A stretch of 64,000 nt of DNA from Acidobacteriota bacterium (lineage in GTDB: Bacteria; Acidobacteriota; Vicinamibacteria; Vicinamibacterales; UBA2999). The position numbers were made by a program, and so were the translations under genes. A model generated the notes under the pieces. That model saw only the letters and a program-made list of their open reading frames with translations, ran no database searches and was not told where the DNA came from. The stretch is taken from contig JAUSDY010000076.1 in assembly GCA_030650395.1 (NCBI GenBank), forward strand, positions 1 to 64,000, in the 5' to 3' direction. Of this stretch, positions 32,158-40,573 are shown piece after piece. Position 1 is the stretch's first letter. Each line of letters begins with the position of its first letter.

Positions 32158-34293
32158 TCAGTCCGGGCGCCCGGGCCAGGGAGCGGCCCAGCCCGCCGAG
32201 AACACAACGCGCTCGTCGCGAAGACCGCGGGCCAGGTCGGCGCGCAAGGTGCCTGCGGCCCCCGGTAGCGCCAATCGAACACCCGTCCCCACATCGACGT
32301 GGATTGGCGCGCGATTGTCGTCGCGGAGGCGGTGCCGGGCAGTGGCGGTATCGGCAAACGCAGCGAGGCTAAGCGCTGCACCCAACAAGGTCCGCAGCGG
32401 ATGTCGATACTCGATGGTGGCGTGTGCCAGCCGGCGGCCGAGTACAGGTCCGCTGACGACGCCCTCGTTGAGAAGAGGATGAGCGCGCAGGAGCGGCACC
32501 CGGGCATGTCCCGTTCCGGCACCCGGCCACAGGTCGAACGGGGCGGCCACGCTCGCGGCTTCGAGGCCGGCGACGATCGTCCACGAAGCGCGGTCGAATT
32601 GACGAGTCGATCGCCACGCGGACGACAGTCCCGCCCTGCCGAATCGTGCCGCCTGCCCTGAGCGAGGCGGCGACTCGTCGTTGCCGGCGAGTCGAAGGGT
32701 CGATCCCAGCGGCGCCCATGCTGCGGCATCAGCACCGATCGACACGCGATCGTCGGCGAGGCGAACGTCGACGGCCCCGTTAGCTGAGACGTGACTGTCG
32801 TGTGCCCATCGATCCAGGGCGACGCCTGCTCGCCATCGAATGCTGGTCGTCGCCCAGTCGGCGACCGTCACTCCGCCGCGGCGGCGTTCGATCCTGGAGA
32901 TCTCGGGCGTCGCGTATGACGGCCGCTCCCACGATCCTTCAATCGTCGTGACTCCAGGCAGCCATGACACGGCCGGTACAGCCAGGGCGAGGGCGACCCG
33001 GGGGCGAGACTCCCACCATCGCCACGCGACCGTCAACAACTCGCCGCTTCCCGTCGGCGACGCGACATCGATCTGGAGTTCCCGGTGCAGCCACGCCTTG
33101 ACCGCCGTCGCTGCGATGGGCACAACTCCGCGCGGCACGACGGGACGTTCCACCACGACCGCTTCTAGTTGCGCGAGCCCTCCGGCGAGAGGCTGGTAAC
33201 TAAGCCGGGTCAGGGCCGCACTGGGAAGCTCGTGCAGCCGGCGCGCGGCGCGGCCGAGTCTCGCCGTCGTCAAGAGCTCGCGGGGATGCAGATCGATGAG
33301 ACCGATCACCACAGGTTGGCGTGTGCGATCGAGCCCTTTCACCTGCACTAGATCGATCGGCGGCCGGCCAATCCGGTTCCAGGCGCCGAGGGCCGCATCG
33401 GGCTGGTCGTTGAGGAAGCGGCTCGTGGCGAGCAGATTCCATCCTTCTGTGTCAGCCGGATCGAGCCGCGCCGCATGCTCCGCAAGATCACTTGCTTCGG
33501 CCCAGCGCGACTGCAGAAACCGCACCCCGGCAAGCTCGCGCCATGCAGCGGGATCCTCCGGGCAGAGCTCGGTAGCGGCAACCAGTCCCGTCCCGGCCGC
33601 GGTGACGTCCGTGCGCGAGAGCTCGACTAGATTCTGAATCAGCGGCCCGCACGTGCCGGTTGCGCGCCGCACATCGGTTGTTGTGAGAGTGGCGGAAGCC
33701 GTAGGCGCAGTGGCGCCGTCCTCACTCGGCAGGAGCAGCAGGGCCCACCGCCCTGCCGCAGCCCATTCGCGATCGAACTCGGCCTGCGGCATCACCCGAA
33801 ACGGCGCGCGCGCCGGGTCGTGCACGATCACCTGTGAGCCGGTCCAGGCCACGATCACGATGTAGTGATAGCGGTTCGGGCTCACTTCGATCAGGGCCAC
33901 AATCGGGCGGCCCTGATCGATGTGTCCTCGAATCCATGGGCCGGCCGCGTCGGTGCCGGCCGCGACCGGAAACGACCGCCATCCCCGGCGGGTCACCTCC
34001 GCGACGAGTACGTCGGTACGGATCCCGGACGCGCTGCGATCGACGAGCCCGGCAAAATCTTCCGGATAGACCTGGCGCTCGCCCCAGTACCGCAACACCA
34101 TTGCCGCCGCCGCGCCGCCGCACAGGTCTTCGGTCTGCGGAAGATACGGCACGTCGAGCAGGCGTGTGCTTCCACCCGGATCGCCGGCATGGGTCGCCGC
34201 GAGGTTCCCGGCGTGACTGGAACCCGCGGCGGCCGGCGCGCACACGAGCAGTGCGGCCAGCGCAACCGCCGCTGATCCCGCACCGCGAGCCAT
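32158..34293 (-). CDS. C39-family cysteine peptidase (PA2778-like) with TPR region and C-terminal Omp85/BamA-like beta-barrel-like region
   Basis: LDVPYLPQTEDLCGGAAAAMVLRYWGERQVYPEDFAGLV; NRYHYIVIVAWTGSQVIVHDPARAPFRVM; C-terminal LGRRLAHATIEYRHPL...HVDVGTGVRLALPGAAGTLRADLARGLRDERVVFSAGW. Confidence 0.75.
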   Translation of the reverse strand: MARGAGSAAVALAALLVCAPAAAGSSHAGNLAATHAGDPGGSTRLLDVPYLPQTEDLCGGAAAAMVLRYWGERQVYPEDFAGLVDRSASGIRTDVLVAEVTRRGWRSFPVAAGTDAAGPWIRGHIDQGRPIVALIEVSPNRYHYIVIVAWTGSQVIVHDPARAPFRVMPQAEFDREWAAAGRWALLLLPSEDGATAPTASATLTTTDVRRATGTCGPLIQNLVELSRTDVTAAGTGLVAATELCPEDPAAWRELAGVRFLQSRWAEASDLAEHAARLDPADTEGWNLLATSRFLNDQPDAALGAWNRIGRPPIDLVQVKGLDRTRQPVVIGLIDLHPRELLTTARLGRAARRLHELPSAALTRLSYQPLAGGLAQLEAVVVERPVVPRGVVPIAATAVKAWLHRELQIDVASPTGSGELLTVAWRWWESRPRVALALAVPAVSWLPGVTTIEGSWERPSYATPEISRIERRRGGVTVADWATTSIRWRAGVALDRWAHDSHVSANGAVDVRLADDRVSIGADAAAWAPLGSTLRLAGNDESPPRSGQAARFGRAGLSSAWRSTRQFDRASWTIVAGLEAASVAAPFDLWPGAGTGHARVPLLRAHPLLNEGVVSGPVLGRRLAHATIEYRHPLRTLLGAALSLAAFADTATARHRLRDDNRAPIHVDVGTGVRLALPGAAGTLRADLARGLRDERVVFSAGWAAPWPGRPD
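32655..32699. repeat. Family C palindrome (CCCTGAGCGAGGC...GCCGAGTCGAAGGG) in-frame in C39-barrel gene
   Basis: gccctgagcgaggcggcgactcgtcgttgccggcgagtcgaaggg; encodes RLAGNDESPPRSGQA. Confidence 0.8.
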
Positions 34294-34316
34294 GCGGCGA
34301 GCGATGATAGCGTGCC

Positions 34317-34706
34317 CTACTTGACGAGCAGGATCACGATGATCAGCAGCAGGAGCAACGTCGTCACCGAGATGACGATCGTGTTCGCGCCGCCGGCGAG
34401 GGCGTTGGCCTCGACGGCACTGGCGTGCTGCGCCAGCGTATTCAGCTCGGCACCCGACAGTGTCTGTACCGCCGAACTGGCCTGCTCGACGCTCAGTCCC
34501 AGGCTGGCGGCGACTTCGCGCGCGTCAGAGCGATCCAGCACCCGGCGCACGAGGTCGCGCTGCGCGGTCTCGGATGCCGCCTTGTTGACGAGCGCCTGAT
34601 TCAAGAGCGCGGCGTCGACGACACGGGACTGCTGAGCAAACGCCGGCGTAGAGATGAGAAATGCCGGAAGTAGAAAGAGCGTCACGATCTGTTTCGGGAT
34701 TCGCAT
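34317..34706 (-). CDS. PA2779-like small membrane protein (DUF6627-type)
   Basis: MRIPKQIVTLFLLPAFLISTPAFAQQ...RRVLDRSDAREVAASLGLSVEQASSAVQTLSGAEL...VTTLLLLLIIVILLVK; next to the PA2778-like gene. Confidence 0.7.
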   Translation of the reverse strand: MRIPKQIVTLFLLPAFLISTPAFAQQSRVVDAALLNQALVNKAASETAQRDLVRRVLDRSDAREVAASLGLSVEQASSAVQTLSGAELNTLAQHASAVEANALAGGANTIVISVTTLLLLLIIVILLVK

Positions 34707-34755
34707 CGAGTGCCTCCAGAGTCAACTATCCCCAAAGCGACCCAAAACAGCAACC

Positions 34756-35913
34756 TCAGCGCTTCAAGCGCGGGATGAACTTGGTGAGGCCCTGGATGGG
34801 TCCGACCTCGCCGCCATAGACGTTGCCCTGCGCATCGACCGCGACGCCTTCGCCCATCGATCCATATCCGCCCATGCCGGATGGATTCTTCGAGACATGC
34901 TCGGGCACGAAGTACCACACCTCGCCGGTGCGCGCGCTGCCGACGCGGAGTCCCTTGCGCCAGCCGGGGTTGTAGTTGTCGTCAGACTCTGAGTCGATCG
35001 CATAGAGCACATCGTTGCGATCGATGTAGAGCCCGCTGATGCGGCTGAACTGATACCAGGTGTCGAGGTGCTTGCCCTCCTGATCGAAAATCTGAATGCG
35101 GCGGTTGCCGCGATCCGCCACGAACAGCCGGCCCTTCGAGTCCATCGCAAGCGAATGGGGTCCGCGGAACTGGCTCGGGCCGTAGCCGTACGACCCAAAG
35201 GTCTTGATGAACTTTCCGTCGGGGGCGAACTTCGAGATGCGTCCGATCGCGCCGGGGCCGCCGGCGGCGTCGAGAAACTGTGCGCCGTGCGCTTCGGCTA
35301 CGAAGATGCTGCCATCGGGCGCGACCAGCACGTCGTTCGGCTCCGTGAACTTCGCCGGTGGATCGCCGGCTTCTCCCGGCGTGCCGAGCGTCAGGAGCAC
35401 CTTGCCCTGCGGGCTGAACTTGATGACCGTGTGTCCCTTGCCCTTCGCATCCGGAAACTGCTTCAGCTCGCCTGCCGTCGCCGAGCGCGCATCAGCCACC
35501 CACACATTGCCCTGCTTGTCGACGTCCATGCCGTGGGGCCAGAGAATCTGACCGGCCCCGAAACTCTGCACGACCTTCCCGCTCGGATCGAGCTTGACGA
35601 TCGGGTTGACGGTGGAGCCGGCGCACGAATTGGTGCCACAGCGGTCGCCCGCCCAGATGTGCTTGCCGTCGGGATCGACGTGAATCGCGCTGACCGATCC
35701 CCACTTCCGGCCGTCGGGCAGCGTGCCCCAGTTCCGCACAGTCTCGTACGGATTGGGCAGGTTGTTGATCGGCGTCACCTTGGCGTGCTCGGGCGGACCC
35801 GACGAGCCGCGTGGCGGCCCTGCTGGTGCTTGTGGCGGCGGAGCCGGCGCTTGCGCGATGAGGATTGCGGAGACGAGAGCAGTGTAGGCGACGGACGTGA
35901 GCCACGTTTTCAT
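34756..35913 (-). CDS. NHL-repeat / 6-bladed beta-propeller secreted protein
   Basis: Repeated KFAPDGKFIKTFGSYGYGPSQFRGPHSLAMDSKGRLFVADRGNRRIQIFDQEG. Confidence 0.82.
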   Translation of the reverse strand: MKTWLTSVAYTALVSAILIAQAPAPPPQAPAGPPRGSSGPPEHAKVTPINNLPNPYETVRNWGTLPDGRKWGSVSAIHVDPDGKHIWAGDRCGTNSCAGSTVNPIVKLDPSGKVVQSFGAGQILWPHGMDVDKQGNVWVADARSATAGELKQFPDAKGKGHTVIKFSPQGKVLLTLGTPGEAGDPPAKFTEPNDVLVAPDGSIFVAEAHGAQFLDAAGGPGAIGRISKFAPDGKFIKTFGSYGYGPSQFRGPHSLAMDSKGRLFVADRGNRRIQIFDQEGKHLDTWYQFSRISGLYIDRNDVLYAIDSESDDNYNPGWRKGLRVGSARTGEVWYFVPEHVSKNPSGMGGYGSMGEGVAVDAQGNVYGGEVGPIQGLTKFIPRLKR

Positions 35914-35958
35914 CAGATACCTCGCGTGGCGGCATTGTGCTTGGCGGGCCGCACTGAA

Positions 35959-38247
35959 TCAAGCCCGAGATCCGACGCGCTCGGGCGTGAAGGGCACCTG
36001 CCGCAAACGCACGCCCATCGCGTCGAAGATCGCGTTGCCGATGGCGGCGGGCGTCACGGTGATCGACGTCTCGCCTGCACCATTCGCTTCGGCATCCATG
36101 GTGTTGATGAGCACGGTCTCGATCGCCGGCACCCTGAAACCCACCGGGAAGGTGCGGTACGTGCGCCAATCGACCGACGTCACTTTCTCAGCGTCCCACG
36201 TCACCTCCTCGAACAGCGTGCGGCTGAGGCCGTGAAGGGCGCCGCCTTCGGCCTGGTTGCGTAGGCCGTCGGGGTTGGAGATGGGGCCGCAGTCGAGAGC
36301 CATCGTCAGGCGCTTCACGTCGACGGCGCCGGTGTCGAGGTGGATGTCGACTTCGGCGACCATGGCGCAGTAGCCGTTGTCGCCTTCGTACAAGACGCAA
36401 GCGATGCCGCGGCCGGAGACGATGCGGGAAGCGGCGGAGCTCGAGTTCCGCCCGACATCAGAGCGCGCCGGTGACGGTCGGGTTTGCCAGTGTGCGGCTT
36501 TCGCGGCTGCCTGAAGTACCGCTCGTAGCCTCGGATCGCGAAGATGGCGCAGGCGATACTCGACTGGATCGGCCTTCGCGGCGGCGGCGAGCTCGTCCAT
36601 CATGCATTCATGAGCGAAAGTATTCTGCAGGCGATTCGGCGAACGAAGTGGACCAGTCCAGAATGGGGACTCGACGACGTGAGAGAGCATGCGCTCGCCT
36701 GTCACGGTGCCGGTGCCGCCGGAGACGCCGTTGATCGCACCCGCCACGTACGACGGCACGACGTTCTGGCCGTTGGCCAGCAGGCCGGTCGGCGCAGGCG
36801 CCGGCGATCGCGGAGCGAGCCGGGCTGGTGGAAAACCGGCGAGATAACCTGTCACCTGATTCCCAGGCTGACCATATCCGGGACGGCCGCCGCGAACGGG
36901 AGACCATGCCTCGTAATCCCACGCGATGATGTTGCCGTCGCGATCGAGGCCGGCGCGCTGATCGACGACGAACGCGAGGCCAAAGTTTTCGTGCGCCATC
37001 TCATCCTTGCGCGAGAGCTGCACGCGCACGGGACGGCCGACGGCCTGCGACATCAGCGCCGCATCATACGAAACCGTATCGGCGCCGTTGATGCCGTAGC
37101 AGCCAGAGCCGCGCGTGTAGATCACCTTCACCTTTTCCTTCGGCATGCCGAGCAACAGCGCGCAGCTGTCGCGCTGCGGGTAGACGCCCTGCGTGGGCGA
37201 CCAGACCGTCGCGCTGTCCGCTTTCACATCCGCGACGGCGCACGAGGCGCCGACCGATCCGTGCATGTGATACGGATGCAGATACGTCGCGCGCACGACC
37301 TGTGCGGCCGATGCGAGCCTGGCGTCCACATCCTTGGAATCAACCAGCAACGTATCGCGGCTCGGCAGCGTGCGCATGTGATCGTGGAACGTCGCCTGCG
37401 GCGGAAGCGCGGGGCCCGGCTTCCACGTCGCCTTCAATCGATTCGCGGCTTGAACCGCCTGCCACTGCTTCTCGAAGACGACCCCGACGAAATCCTTTTT
37501 GATCACCACCTTGATAAAGCCGGGCATGCCGCTGACGGAGCTGTCGTCGACACTGACGACCGTCGCGCCGACCGTCGGCGGACGGACGACACGGCCGTGC
37601 ACCATCCCGGACACGCGCACGTTGTGCACGTACTCGAGACGGCCGGTCACCATCTCCGGCATGTCGAGACGCTTGACCGGCGTCCCGAGCACAGTCCACT
37701 CGCGCGGATGACGCCGCGTCGCGCCGGCGTTGAGCGAGAGATTGAACCTCCTGCCGCCGATCAGCTCGCCGTAGGTCACCTTGCGCGTCTGATGAGTGAC
37801 AACCCCGTCGCGCACGCTGAGTTGATCGACCGGCGTGCCGAAATGCTGCGACGCCATCTGCATCAGCGCCTCGCGCGCGGTCGCGCCGGCGAGCGCAAGA
37901 TTCGCGTGATTGAAATTCTGCGGATGCGATTGCGCGCCGGACGTGACGCCCTGGTCGGGCGTGGTGCCGGTCACGCACTGAATCAACCTCACGCGCTCGA
38001 CACGCACGCACAGCTCTTCGGCGACCAGCTGCGTCTGCGCGGTGTAGAGCCCCTGCCCCATCTCGCATTTGCCCGTGTACGCGGTGATGCTGCCATCGGC
38101 GCCAATCGCCAGCCAGCCGTCGACCTCTTGACTCGGATTGCCCACGAGCGTCGCCAGGGCCTGGCCTAACACCTCGGCAGGCGTAAAGGCAAAAGAGACA
38201 ATGAGCGCGCCACCGCTCTTCAATATCGCGCGTCGGGAGGTGCTCAT
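35959..38247 (-). CDS. iorB: Xanthine dehydrogenase-family molybdopterin-binding subunit (isoquinoline 1-oxidoreductase beta-like), Tat-exported
   Basis: MSTSRRAILKSGGALIVSFAF Tat signal; KCEMGQGLYTAQTQLVAEEL; TPVKRLDMPEMVTGRLEYVHNV. Confidence 0.85.
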   Translation of the reverse strand: MSTSRRAILKSGGALIVSFAFTPAEVLGQALATLVGNPSQEVDGWLAIGADGSITAYTGKCEMGQGLYTAQTQLVAEELCVRVERVRLIQCVTGTTPDQGVTSGAQSHPQNFNHANLALAGATAREALMQMASQHFGTPVDQLSVRDGVVTHQTRKVTYGELIGGRRFNLSLNAGATRRHPREWTVLGTPVKRLDMPEMVTGRLEYVHNVRVSGMVHGRVVRPPTVGATVVSVDDSSVSGMPGFIKVVIKKDFVGVVFEKQWQAVQAANRLKATWKPGPALPPQATFHDHMRTLPSRDTLLVDSKDVDARLASAAQVVRATYLHPYHMHGSVGASCAVADVKADSATVWSPTQGVYPQRDSCALLLGMPKEKVKVIYTRGSGCYGINGADTVSYDAALMSQAVGRPVRVQLSRKDEMAHENFGLAFVVDQRAGLDRDGNIIAWDYEAWSPVRGGRPGYGQPGNQVTGYLAGFPPARLAPRSPAPAPTGLLANGQNVVPSYVAGAINGVSGGTGTVTGERMLSHVVESPFWTGPLRSPNRLQNTFAHECMMDELAAAAKADPVEYRLRHLRDPRLRAVLQAAAKAAHWQTRPSPARSDVGRNSSSAASRIVSGRGIACVLYEGDNGYCAMVAEVDIHLDTGAVDVKRLTMALDCGPISNPDGLRNQAEGGALHGLSRTLFEEVTWDAEKVTSVDWRTYRTFPVGFRVPAIETVLINTMDAEANGAGETSITVTPAAIGNAIFDAMGVRLRQVPFTPERVGSRA

Positions 38248-38708
38248 ACGCGCCTCCCCTCCGCATACCGCTTCACCGCCGCAATCATCCGCCCATGCGC
38301 GAAGCAGCGGCAGAGCACGCCCGACAGCGCCTGCTGAATCTGTTCGTCGGTCGGCTTGGGCGTGCGATCGACGAGGGCCTTGGCCTCGAGAATCACGCCG
38401 CTCAGGCAGAAGCCGCACTGCGCGGCTTGCTCGTCGATAAAGGCCTGCTGAATGGCATGGGGCTTCTCGGGTGTGCCCAGGCCTTCGAGCGTGGTGATCT
38501 CAGCGCCTGCTACGGCTTTCACGGCCGTGACGCACGATCGGATCGCCTGCCCTTTGACGATCACAGTGCAGGCGCCGCATTGGCCGAGGCCGCAGCCGAA
38601 CTTGGGGCCGTTGAGCGCGAGCTCGTCGCCGAGGACATACAGCAGCGGCGAGGTCTCGTCGACATCGACCGTGTGCGCGCGGCCGTTCACCGTCAGCGTG
38701 ATCAGCAT
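38244..38708 (-). CDS. iorA: (2Fe-2S)-binding protein, isoquinoline 1-oxidoreductase alpha-like
   Basis: KFGCGLGQCGACTVIVKGQAIRSC and CGFCLSGVILEAKAL...CRCFAHGRMIAAV. Confidence 0.88.
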   Translation of the reverse strand: MLITLTVNGRAHTVDVDETSPLLYVLGDELALNGPKFGCGLGQCGACTVIVKGQAIRSCVTAVKAVAGAEITTLEGLGTPEKPHAIQQAFIDEQAAQCGFCLSGVILEAKALVDRTPKPTDEQIQQALSGVLCRCFAHGRMIAAVKRYAEGRRV

Positions 38709-39040
38709 GCCGCAGAAAGTAGCACACACGTCCGTGTGCGCGCGACGGTGAGACGCTCCCGGACCATGCGGTTGCACGCCCCCGCGGCCTGGCGGTCGGA
38801 AAGATCGTAGCGGTCCGCCAGCAGGGTCTGGTGACGGTCAGTGATGGCGGACTTCGCGGCGCGCATTCGCGCCATGACCTGATCGAATGGTTCGGTTTGC
38901 GCCACCGGCGCGTAACTGGTCTGGCCACGCGGGGCCGGCGTCTGTGCTCCAGCAAGGGCACCCACGCCGATGGCGCACGCTGCCAGCGCCACCGACCACC
39001 GGCCTTCTGACTGGCGCTTGCCCTCTCGGACCGCCTGCAC
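38705..39040 (-). pseudogene. Truncated c-type cytochrome-like gene (partner of iorAB)
   Basis: AQTEPFDQVMARMRAAKSAITDRHQTLLADRYDLSDRQAAGACNRMVRERLTVARTR resembles the N-terminus of cytochromes encoded with Ior-type enzymes, but no CXXCH and the ORF ends after about 112 aa. Confidence 0.5.
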
Positions 39041-39060
39041 GTCTAGTAGAATTGCGGAGC

Positions 39061-39279
39061 ATGACGCGGCTGGCTGGCGACCCGTCCCAAGATGAATGGA
39101 TCGAGGAGTTCGAGGCGGCCGCCAGGCGGCCTCTCGAGACGCGGTTCCGCTACGCCTTCATCCACACCTATAAGCCAATCCTCGACGATGCAACGTATCG
39201 CGCGTTCGATTCGACACGGGCGTATCGCGACTGGTGCGAGGCGAATCTTCCGTCGTGGCTCGGCTATGGCCGCGTTTGA
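39061..39279 (+). CDS. Small protein upstream of nucleotidyltransferase
   Basis: MTRLAGDPSQDEWIEEFEAAARRPLETRFRYAFIHTYKPILDDATYRAFDSTRAYRDWCEANLPSWLGYGRV; overlaps the next gene by 14 nt. Confidence 0.55.
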   Translation: MTRLAGDPSQDEWIEEFEAAARRPLETRFRYAFIHTYKPILDDATYRAFDSTRAYRDWCEANLPSWLGYGRV

Positions 39280-39763
39280 GTATCGTCAAGCGCAGGAGAT
39301 CCGCGACACGCTGCAACACTACGGCGTTCGTTATCTCTTCATCGGAAAATCCGGCGCGATCCTTCTGGGATTCCCTGACACCACGCAGGATGCGGACCTC
39401 TTTGTGGAGAAAACGCCGGCCAACGGACGTGCGTTGGCCACCGCGCTCACCGATCTGGGCTTCGCGCTCACGAATGAACAAGCCCAAGACATCGAGCGGG
39501 GCCGGGACTTTGTCCAGTTGAAGAACGGCCCATTCGACCTCGACCTGGTGTTTGCGCCAGACGGCATCGAACGGTTCGACGATGCCTGGGCGCGGCGGGT
39601 CGACGTCGAGGGGTTCCCGGTATGCCATCCCGACGACATTATTGCCAGCAAGCTTGCGGCGAATCGGGTCAAGGACCGTGAGAGCCTGCCGCGGCTTCAG
39701 GCGTTCCGCGACTACTGGAAGGCGCAGCAAGCCTCGCGTGATCGCGACCGTGAGGGTCGATAA
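39266..39763 (+). CDS. Nucleotidyltransferase (AbiEii-/MNT-like)
   Basis: YLFIGKSGAILLGFPDTTQDADLFVEKTPAN (GXSX~DXD) and FDLDLVFAPDGIERFDDAWARRVDVEGFPVCHPDDIIASKLAANRVKDRE. Confidence 0.75.
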   Translation: MAAFEYRQAQEIRDTLQHYGVRYLFIGKSGAILLGFPDTTQDADLFVEKTPANGRALATALTDLGFALTNEQAQDIERGRDFVQLKNGPFDLDLVFAPDGIERFDDAWARRVDVEGFPVCHPDDIIASKLAANRVKDRESLPRLQAFRDYWKAQQASRDRDREGR

Positions 39764-40418
39764 GGTGCCACCCCTGACACCCGCGCCGGTGCAGGACTAC
39801 CTCGCGGGCCTTCGGCGCGATCCTCACGAGCGGCTTGCGCTGATCGACCGCGAGGGACGCGCTGAAGGCTTGCCGCTCGTCTATCCCGACACCGGCGCCC
39901 TCCTCCACACGCTGGCGCGGTCGTGCGGTGCGAAGCGCATCCTCGAGATCGGAACGGCGATCGGCTACTCGACGCTGTGGCTGTCGACGGCGCTTCCGGC
40001 CGACGGGATGATGATCACGATGGAGTACGACGCCGCTCGCGCCGAGCGCGCCCGTGCGCACTTCGCAGCGGCCCGCTACGGCGATCGGGTCAGCGTGATG
40101 GTCGGCGACGCCACCAGGTTTCTCCACAAGATCTCGGGGCCGTTCGATCTGATCTTTCAGGACAGCGACAAGCAACTGTACGAGCCGATGCTCGATCGAC
40201 TCGTCGAGTTGTTGCGGCCCGGCGGCCTGCTGGTTTGCGACAACGTGTTGTGGGACGGCGAAGTGATTCCAGGCTTCGTCGCCACACCGAAGAAGGACCC
40301 GGACGACACCGCGGCGATCGCCGCCTTCAACCGCAGGCTGGCCGCCGACCCGCGCCTCTACACCTCAGTCCTCCAGGTCGGCGACGGCGTCTCCGTTTCG
40401 GTCAAACTAGGATCATGA
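39738..40418 (+). CDS. O-methyltransferase (SAM-dependent)
   Basis: ILEIGTAIGYSTLWLSTALPADGMMITMEYD...FDLIFQDSDKQLYEPMLDRLVELLRPGGLLVCDNVLWDGEV. Confidence 0.88.
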   Translation: MIATVRVDKVPPLTPAPVQDYLAGLRRDPHERLALIDREGRAEGLPLVYPDTGALLHTLARSCGAKRILEIGTAIGYSTLWLSTALPADGMMITMEYDAARAERARAHFAAARYGDRVSVMVGDATRFLHKISGPFDLIFQDSDKQLYEPMLDRLVELLRPGGLLVCDNVLWDGEVIPGFVATPKKDPDDTAAIAAFNRRLAADPRLYTSVLQVGDGVSVSVKLGS

Positions 40419-40573
40419 CCATCGCTGATTGGCTCGCCATGGCAAAGGCCGACGCGGAAAAGCGCGGCCTGCCGGAATTGATTCCCGCGCTCGAAGGCTT
40501 GGCGCAAGCGACCGAACGTTTGCGCGCCGCCGACTGGAATGACGACGCTGATAAGGACAAGCCCAAGCAATGA
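40415..40573 (+). CDS. Small hypothetical protein preceding amidase
   Basis: MTIADWLAMAKADAEKRGLPELIPALEGLAQATERLRAADWNDDADKDKPKQ; 4-nt overlaps on both sides, below the ORF-track length cut in this frame. Confidence 0.6.
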   Translation: MTIADWLAMAKADAEKRGLPELIPALEGLAQATERLRAADWNDDADKDKPKQ

